Below are positions 58,864 to 64,000 of a DNA stretch of 64,000 nucleotides, piece after piece. Under the pieces are notes generated by a model. The model was not told the origin of the DNA. It worked only from the letters and a program-made list of their open reading frames with translations, and ran no database searches. The stretch lies in NCBI RefSeq assembly GCF_004912155.1, contig NZ_STGX01000014.1:62001-126000 (forward strand). Reading direction: 5' to 3'. Origin of the DNA: Glycomyces paridis (GTDB taxonomy: Bacteria > Actinomycetota > Actinomycetes > Mycobacteriales > Micromonosporaceae). A program made the translations under genes and the position numbers. How positions within the stretch are numbered: position 1 is the stretch's first letter; each line of letters starts with the position of its first letter.

Positions 58864-59453
58864 AAGCTCTGCTGGTCGACGCCTACGACAGCTTCGCGCA
58901 CATCATCTACCAGTACCTGCGGGTGCTCGGCGTGGACACCGACGTCGTCCGCTCCGGCGACGTCGACCCCGCCGCCGCGCTCGCCCACGACGGCGACTTC
59001 GTGCTCCTGGGACCGGGGCCGGGCACCCCCGAGGACTCCGGCCACGTCGAGCTCGTCCGCGCCCTCGCCGGCGTCAAGCCCGTCCTCGGCGTCTGCCTGG
59101 GCCACCAGGCCATCGGCGTCGCCTTCGGCGCCGACGTGCGCCCCGCCAAGCACCTCATGCACGGCAAGACCTCCATTGTGGAGCACGACGGCCGCGGCGT
59201 CTTCACCGGCGCTCCGGTCCCCTTCCACGCCACCAGGTACCACTCGCTCATCGTCGTGGAGGACACCCTCCCGGCCGAGCTCGAAGTGACCGCCCGGTCG
59301 GCCGACGACGGGTACGTCATGGGCGTGCGCCACCGCGAACTGCCGATCGAGGGCGTCCAGTTCCACCCCGAGTCGATCCTCACCGAAGCCGGGATGGGCC
59401 TCTTCGCCGCGTTCGCCGCCGATGCGCGCGACCTGGCGGAGGCCCGCCGATGA
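58860..59453 (+). CDS. Glutamine amidotransferase, anthranilate synthase component II (TrpG/PabA) type
   Basis: A 197-residue class I glutamine amidotransferase that provides ammonia to the chorismate enzyme. GPGPGTPEDSG (about 51-61), the nucleophile Cys79 in GVCLGHQAIG, and FHPES with the catalytic His-Glu near residue 173 are all present. The ATGA overlap with the preceding gene and with the next gene indicates translational coupling. Confidence 0.94.
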   Translation: MKALLVDAYDSFAHIIYQYLRVLGVDTDVVRSGDVDPAAALAHDGDFVLLGPGPGTPEDSGHVELVRALAGVKPVLGVCLGHQAIGVAFGADVRPAKHLMHGKTSIVEHDGRGVFTGAPVPFHATRYHSLIVVEDTLPAELEVTARSADDGYVMGVRHRELPIEGVQFHPESILTEAGMGLFAAFAADARDLAEARR

Positions 59454-60073
59454 GGCTGCTGGCGATCAACGGCTCCGAACGGGCCCGCGGCTCCACGTGG
59501 ATGGCCGCGCAGCGCGCGCTCGCCCACGCGAGCGAGCGCGGCTGGGACACCGAAGGGGTCGACCTCGCCGAACGGCGCGTCGTGCGCTGCGAATGCGGTC
59601 GGTGCAACTCCCGCACCGACCCGTGCCCGGTGGACGACGACGTCGCCGACGTCGTCCGCTCCATGATCGCCGCCGACGCGGTCGTCTTCGCCGCGCCCGT
59701 CCACGGCTTCGGCCTCTCCTCGCTCATGCAGACCTTCATCGAGCGCGCCGGGGTCGGCCACCTCCGCTTCGAACGCCCGCTCACCAACACCATCGGCGCC
59801 GCCGTAGTCATCGGCCGCCGCTACGGCCACCTCGACGTCCACGCCCAACTCATGCACAACCTCCTCCTCAACCGCTTCATCGTGGTCGGCTCGGGCTTCC
59901 CCGTGACCATCCACTCCGGAGGCGAGGAGGGCATCCTCTCCGACACCGAGGGCCTCGACTCCCTGCGGCGCACCGTCGACCGCATCGTCGACATAGGCAC
60001 GGCCCTCGCCGAGTCCGGGACCGTCCTGCCGCGCCCCCGGGACGCGGAGCGCCGCGTCGGCAGGACCGGCTGA
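59450..60073 (+). CDS. Flavodoxin-fold NAD(P)H-dependent reductase with CxxC
   Basis: A 207-residue protein of the NADPH-dependent FMN reductase class: LLAINGSERARGSTWMAAQ binds FMN phosphate and FAAPVHGFGLSSLMQTFIERAG is the second flavin-contact region. Between them CECGRCNSRTDPCPVDDDV holds four Cys, as in iron-sulfur flavoproteins and their relatives. It lies within the chorismate gene group, where a redox or reductive tailoring step is possible. The substrate is unknown. Confidence 0.85.
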   Translation: MRLLAINGSERARGSTWMAAQRALAHASERGWDTEGVDLAERRVVRCECGRCNSRTDPCPVDDDVADVVRSMIAADAVVFAAPVHGFGLSSLMQTFIERAGVGHLRFERPLTNTIGAAVVIGRRYGHLDVHAQLMHNLLLNRFIVVGSGFPVTIHSGGEEGILSDTEGLDSLRRTVDRIVDIGTALAESGTVLPRPRDAERRVGRTG

Positions 60074-60075
60074 CC

Positions 60076-61287
60076 GTGACCGCACCCACCGCCGAGGCCG
60101 CGACGGGCACCGGCTTCCACCTGCTCGTCGCCTCCAAGTTCGCGTCCACCGTGGCCTATGCGACCTCCTGGGTCCTGCTGCCGCTCTTCGTGTACCAGTC
60201 CAGCGGCTCCGCGGTCGCCGCCGCTGCGGCCTCGGCCGCGAACGTGGTGCCCTTCCTGCTGTTCGGCATGTTCGCCGGGGCGGCCGTGGACCGCTCCTCG
60301 CCGGTGCGGGTCATGGCCTGGATGGAGGCCGCCAACGCCGCGGTCCTCCTCGGCGTCCCGCTCCTCGCGTTCTTCGACGCCGTCGGACCGGTCACGCTGT
60401 GCGCCATCGGGTTCGCCTCGGCCACCGCCTACGTGTGGTTCGACGTCGCCTCGGCCGCGACCGTGCCCGCGCTCGTGGGCCGCGAAGGACTCTTCCGCGC
60501 CAACAGCCTCCTGTGGATGACCACGACCGTCCTCACCGCGATCGCGGCCCCGGTCGGCTACTTCCTCGCCGACGCGCTGCGCCTGGGCCCCACCTTCGCC
60601 GTTCTCGCCGCCTGCTACGTCGCCTCCGGCATCCTCATCTCCCGCGTCCGCCTGCCGAAGACCGAGCCCGCCCCGCGCGAACTGGGCGCCGTGCGCGCCG
60701 GATGGAAGTTCATCGCGGCCCACGACCTGCTGCGCTCCTACACGCTGACGAACATCGGGGTCGGCGTCAGCGCGGGCGCCGTCTACGGGCTCATGGTCGT
60801 CTTCGCCGCCGAAGCGCTCGGCCTCGACGCCGAGGACTACCGCGTCGCCTGGATCATCGCCGCCTCCGGCGTCGGCGCGCTCATCGGCGCCGCGCTCGCC
60901 CCCCGCTTCAAAGGCCGCGCGCCGATCCCCATGGCCCGCTGGATGACCGGACTCGACCTCGTCCTGCTCCTCGCCTACGCCGCCGCCCCGCACTGGGTCC
61001 TCGCCGCCGCGGCACTCCTGTGCTGGAACGCCGTCCACACCTGCTTCCTCGTCGTCGGCATCTCGGTGCGCCAGACGGTCACCCCGCAGCGCCTCCAGGG
61101 CCGCGTGAACGCCGTGGGCCGCATGGTCGTCTGGGGTTCGGTGCCGCTCGGTACGCTGCTGTGCGGGTCGCTCACCGAGCTGATCGGCCCGCGCCCGGCC
61201 CTCGCGGTCCTCGCCGTGTTCGCGCTCGCCGGGCTCGCCGTCGCCCTGCGCACCCCGCGCACGCTCTCCTTGGAGGAACCCGCATGA
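60076..61287 (+). CDS. MFS transporter
   Basis: A 403-residue major facilitator transporter with about 11-12 helices, of the MFS_3-like group (FHLLVASKFASTVAYATSWVLLPLFVYQSSG; VDRSSPVRVMAWMEAANA; LQGRVNAVGRMVVWGSVPLG). The GTG start is two bases beyond the preceding stop. It probably exports the product of the cluster. The next gene overlaps its end by four bases. Confidence 0.9.
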   Translation: MTAPTAEAATGTGFHLLVASKFASTVAYATSWVLLPLFVYQSSGSAVAAAAASAANVVPFLLFGMFAGAAVDRSSPVRVMAWMEAANAAVLLGVPLLAFFDAVGPVTLCAIGFASATAYVWFDVASAATVPALVGREGLFRANSLLWMTTTVLTAIAAPVGYFLADALRLGPTFAVLAACYVASGILISRVRLPKTEPAPRELGAVRAGWKFIAAHDLLRSYTLTNIGVGVSAGAVYGLMVVFAAEALGLDAEDYRVAWIIAASGVGALIGAALAPRFKGRAPIPMARWMTGLDLVLLLAYAAAPHWVLAAAALLCWNAVHTCFLVVGISVRQTVTPQRLQGRVNAVGRMVVWGSVPLGTLLCGSLTELIGPRPALAVLAVFALAGLAVALRTPRTLSLEEPA

Positions 61288-62477
61288 CCGCGCCGCTGCG
61301 AGTGCTCTTCGTCGCCTTCAGCCGCTCCAGCCTCGGCCACGTGGCCCGGATGCGCACCGCCGCGGCCCGCTTCGCCGGCGCCGGGCACGAAGTCGCCGTC
61401 GCCGTCCACGAAGAGGCCCGCCCCATCGTCGAGCGCGCCGGGCTGCGGTGGATCGGCATCGACGAGATCGGCCCCGCCCCCGCCTGGCGCGGCATGAGCG
61501 ACGAGGCGGGCCTGCGCGCCTTCGCCCGCACCCGCCTCGCGAGTCCCGCCTACGTCGAGCGGAGCATGGACGACGAGCTCAATGCCATCGACGCCTTCGG
61601 CCCCGACGCGGTCGTCAGCGACATGCGCAACACCGCCTCGGTGGCCGCCTCCATGCGCGGCCTGCCCTCGTTCACCGTCCACAACCTCCGCCTGTTCCGC
61701 CACCCCATGCACGCCGTGCTCCCCGAGATCCTGGCGACGCTCGACGGCCTGCGCGTCCCGGACGTCCACGCCCGCAAGGTGCTCGGCGACGCGATGCTCG
61801 TCCCGGACCTGCCGCTCCTCGATCCGCTGACGGACGTCCCGCCCGCCACGGCCGCGCTTGTTGCCTCCCTCGCCGCCGAGATCCGCCACATCGGACCGCT
61901 GGCGCCCGAGGACCTGCGTGAACCCGACGGCGAACGCGCGCCGCTCCTCAACGTGACCCTCGGCGGCTCGGGCCTGGGGGAGGAGGACCTCGTGCGGATC
62001 GTCGCCGCCGCCTCCGGCCTCGGCGTCCCCGTCGCCGTCACCTTGGGCGGCAAGGACCCCGGCGGCCTCACCGGCCGCCTCCGCGCCGCAGGAGGGTCCG
62101 CAGTGGACGTCGCCGAGTTCCGCCACGACGCCGCCGACCTCATGGCCCGCTCCACCGCCGCCGTGGTCCACGGCGGCCACGCCTCGATGCTCGAAGGCCT
62201 CCTGACCGCCACCCCGCTCGTGTTCCTCCCGCATTCGGAGGAACAGCGCGGCAACGCCGCGAGAGTGGCGGCCCTGGGCCTCGGCGACGTGCTCGACGGC
62301 GCCGCCGACACGGTCGCGATCGAAGCGGCCCTCAAAGCGGCGCTCAGCGCCGACCCGGCCCCCCACCGCGCCTTCGCGACCCAGTTGCGCGCCACGGACG
62401 GCGCGGCGGCGATGATCGAACGCGTGACCGCCGGAGTCGCCGTGCACCGCTTGGCGGGAGCCCGAGATGCCGCCTGA
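61284..62477 (+). CDS. Glycosyltransferase, UGT/MGT type (GT-B fold)
   Basis: A 397-residue nucleotide-sugar-dependent glycosyltransferase. The N-terminal half (VLFVAFSRSSLGHVARMRTAAARFAGAGHEV) is the acceptor domain, and the C-terminal half has the donor-site pattern VVHGGHASMLEGLLTATPLVFLPHSEEQRGNAARV seen in macrolide and GT28-type enzymes. The acceptor is probably the chorismate-derived small molecule of this cluster. The start overlaps the MFS gene. Confidence 0.88.
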   Translation: MTAPLRVLFVAFSRSSLGHVARMRTAAARFAGAGHEVAVAVHEEARPIVERAGLRWIGIDEIGPAPAWRGMSDEAGLRAFARTRLASPAYVERSMDDELNAIDAFGPDAVVSDMRNTASVAASMRGLPSFTVHNLRLFRHPMHAVLPEILATLDGLRVPDVHARKVLGDAMLVPDLPLLDPLTDVPPATAALVASLAAEIRHIGPLAPEDLREPDGERAPLLNVTLGGSGLGEEDLVRIVAAASGLGVPVAVTLGGKDPGGLTGRLRAAGGSAVDVAEFRHDAADLMARSTAAVVHGGHASMLEGLLTATPLVFLPHSEEQRGNAARVAALGLGDVLDGAADTVAIEAALKAALSADPAPHRAFATQLRATDGAAAMIERVTAGVAVHRLAGARDAA

Positions 62478-63122
62478 GCGGAGGGGACTGCGGCAGTGCT
62501 GTGAGCACGGCGCAGCAGCGGGGACTCCGGCACCGGCCGTCGAGCGCCGCGGTCGCGCACTGCCTCGGATCGAGACGGGGCGCTACGACCCGTCGCGCCG
62601 GACGGCGACCGCAGTGGTCTCGCCACTGGAGCTCGCCGTCGAGGCGTTCTCCGACACGGACCGCGACTGCTCGCGGTCTCGGATCGCGACCGGACTCCCA
62701 CCCGCCGGCATTCGGCGCTCCGGGCCTTTCGGGACCCGAAACCGCGCGAGAGCGCTGCCCGGTGAGGTCGGCGACCGCTCGCAGTCTGCGGCCACGCCGC
62801 TGCGCGGCTATTCGCGGGCGCGGCGCGGCGCTTCCGCCGGGGTGACCGCGCGGGCCGCCGCCTCAGGAGTGGCAGCGGAGGCCGCGACCGCAGCCACCAC
62901 CGGCAATTCGCGGCATCCGGCGACCGCCGTTGAGGACTGGGACGCCACGCGGCGTCCGGCGGTGACCGCGCGGTTCCACGCTTCGCGTCGAACTGTCGCC
63001 CGCACGGCCTCGTGGCACCTGATCGCGGGCACGGCCGGTCTCGTCTCGGCGCCACCGACCGCGCTCCGCCCCGACCCGCTCGCCGACCGTTTCGCACTGC
63101 CCCGCAACCGAAGGAGCCTGCG
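62478..63122 (+). other. 645-base stretch without a convincing gene
   Basis: A single plus-strand frame (62467-63126) spans this gap exactly, overlapping both neighbours. The protein would be Arg/Ala/Thr-rich without hydrophobic core, and its codon third positions are less GC-biased than in the neighbours. GGTGACCGCGCGG occurs twice (about 62840 and 62962) and other short repeats (CGCGAC, TCGCGG) abound. I take it as probably non-coding or decayed DNA, with low-probability coding potential. Confidence 0.45.
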
Positions 63123-64000
63123 GTGAACGCGCCCACCTTCTCGACCGCGATCATGACGCACCCGGCCCGTGCCGACCGGGCTCGGGAGCTCGCCGACTCG
63201 CTCGGCGACCTGCGTCCCGTGGTGGTCGTGGACGACTCGCCTCCCGGGCGAGGGAACCTCGCCAACGCCGCCCGCGCCTGGGGCGCCGCCGATCCGGGCA
63301 AGAGCCATCACGTGGTCCTCCAAGACGACGTGATCCCGTGCGACGGCTTCGCCGACCGCCTCGGCGACGCGCTCGCCGCGCGGCCCGAGGCCGCCGTGAG
63401 CCTGTTCTGCGAGTGGGGTTCGCGCACGGCGACGCTCGTGCGTGTCGCCGCCTGGAACGGCTGGTCCTGGGCCCGCGCCGTCGACATGTACACGCCCACG
63501 CAGGGCCTGGCGCTCCCTCGCGAGGCCGCGCTCGCCTTCGCCGCCGAGCACGAGGACGGCGACGGGCCCGACGACCTGCCGCTTGCGGCCTTCCTGCGCG
63601 GCAACGGCATCGACAACCTCGTCACCGTCCCCAACCTCGTCGACCACGCCGATCACCTGAGCCTGACCGGCAACGGCTTCCAAGGCCCGCGCCGCACCGC
63701 CTGCGCCGCACCGAAAGAGCCCGTCGACTTCGACACGCCCACCGCCGGGACCGGCCTCGCCCGGCTCCCGTACGCCTCCTGGATGCGCGTGCACGCCGAG
63801 TTCTTCGCGTGCGGGAGCGGCGCCGAGTACGCCTGGCTCGGCGAGTTCGCCGACACGCGACTGCCCGAGGGCCTGCGCAAACCCGACCTTACCGGCGCGT
63901 TCGCCGCCGACCTCGCCGCCGCCGACCTCGCCGCCGCCGACCCCGCGCTGGGCGCCGCCGTAGGCGAACTCGTGCTCTTCGAGTACTGGACCGTCCACTT
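63123..64000 (+). CDS. Glycosyltransferase-like protein, cut by the window end
   Basis: At least 292 residues are visible from GTG 63123, preceded by AAGGAG. The N-terminus FSTAIMTHPARADRARELADSLG, then VVVVDDSPPGRGNLANAARAW and HHVVLQDDVIPCDGFADRL resemble GT-A-type glycosyltransferases, with QDDV in the place of a metal-binding DxD-like motif. The later part is less conserved, with an Ala/Asp repeat (AADLAAADLAAADP) near residue 260. The gene has no stop before the window ends. Confidence 0.7.
   Translation, partial: MNAPTFSTAIMTHPARADRARELADSLGDLRPVVVVDDSPPGRGNLANAARAWGAADPGKSHHVVLQDDVIPCDGFADRLGDALAARPEAAVSLFCEWGSRTATLVRVAAWNGWSWARAVDMYTPTQGLALPREAALAFAAEHEDGDGPDDLPLAAFLRGNGIDNLVTVPNLVDHADHLSLTGNGFQGPRRTACAAPKEPVDFDTPTAGTGLARLPYASWMRVHAEFFACGSGAEYAWLGEFADTRLPEGLRKPDLTGAFAADLAAADLAAADPALGAAVGELVLFEYWTVH

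Noticed and set aside
1-64000. CRISPR arrays, tRNA or rRNA genes, phage integrase or attachment sites
   Set aside because: No regularly spaced repeat, cloverleaf with CCA-type acceptor or integrase was noticed by eye on either strand. The only tandem array is the 27-base hairpin set at 16316-16396, whose units abut without spacers.

Overview
The window is high-GC DNA with short intergenic gaps, ATGA/GTGA gene overlaps, frequent GTG starts, DUF397/DUF5753-type regulators, an ergothioneine-type glutamate-cysteine ligase and a CebR-style LacI operator. Together these indicate a chromosomal segment of a filamentous actinomycete. The genus cannot be fixed from the sequence alone. No tRNA, rRNA or CRISPR array was seen.

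Region 1 (1-17.7 kb) is an organosulfur scavenging locus. Three nitrate/sulfonate/taurine-type ABC uptake systems lie on the minus strand: 8035-9135 with 6370-8038; 1377-2357 with 4732-6272; and 10749-13428. They are interleaved with a cytosolic-looking sulfatase, a DszA/NtaA-type flavin monooxygenase, two flavin reductases and a membrane rhodanese. A leaderless 28-residue leader peptide precedes the monooxygenase operon. A cysteine-free Rrf2 (CymR-like) regulator and egtA follow on the plus strand. Four dyads of the form 7-N9-7 (consensus near AATCCTA-N9-TAGGAAT) sit in front of the transcription units, which suggests one sulfur regulon.

Region 2 (17.7-22.3 kb and 52.0-56.9 kb) is a split kdp locus. 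kdpFABC lies on the right and kdpDE on the left, in the same orientation and in the usual gene order, but 29.8 kb of other DNA sits between kdpC and kdpD.

Region 3 (22.3-52.0 kb) is that intervening DNA. It begins with a ROK regulator and a beta-glucoside ABC/GH1 operon. Next comes an accessory stretch with an XRE/DUF397 pair, two decayed transposases, small hypothetical genes, a NUDIX gene and a TetR/lipoprotein/acyltransferase group. A LacI-controlled GH13 plus CUT1 sugar ABC operon follows, then a secreted GH16 beta-glucanase with a ricin-type lectin domain and an IS701-like element with 24-bp inverted repeats. It ends with a 528-residue protein of unknown function and a CdtB-like (cytolethal distending toxin B family) nuclease. 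The GH16 gene and the GH1 operon carry related LacI-type operators, so extracellular glucan cutting, oligosaccharide import and intracellular beta-glucosidase probably act together.

Region 4 (57.3-64 kb) looks like the start of a secondary-metabolite cluster on the plus strand: a TrpE-type chorismate enzyme, its glutamine amidotransferase, a flavodoxin-fold reductase, an MFS exporter, an MGT-type glycosyltransferase and a truncated glycosyltransferase-like gene. The first five genes abut or overlap.
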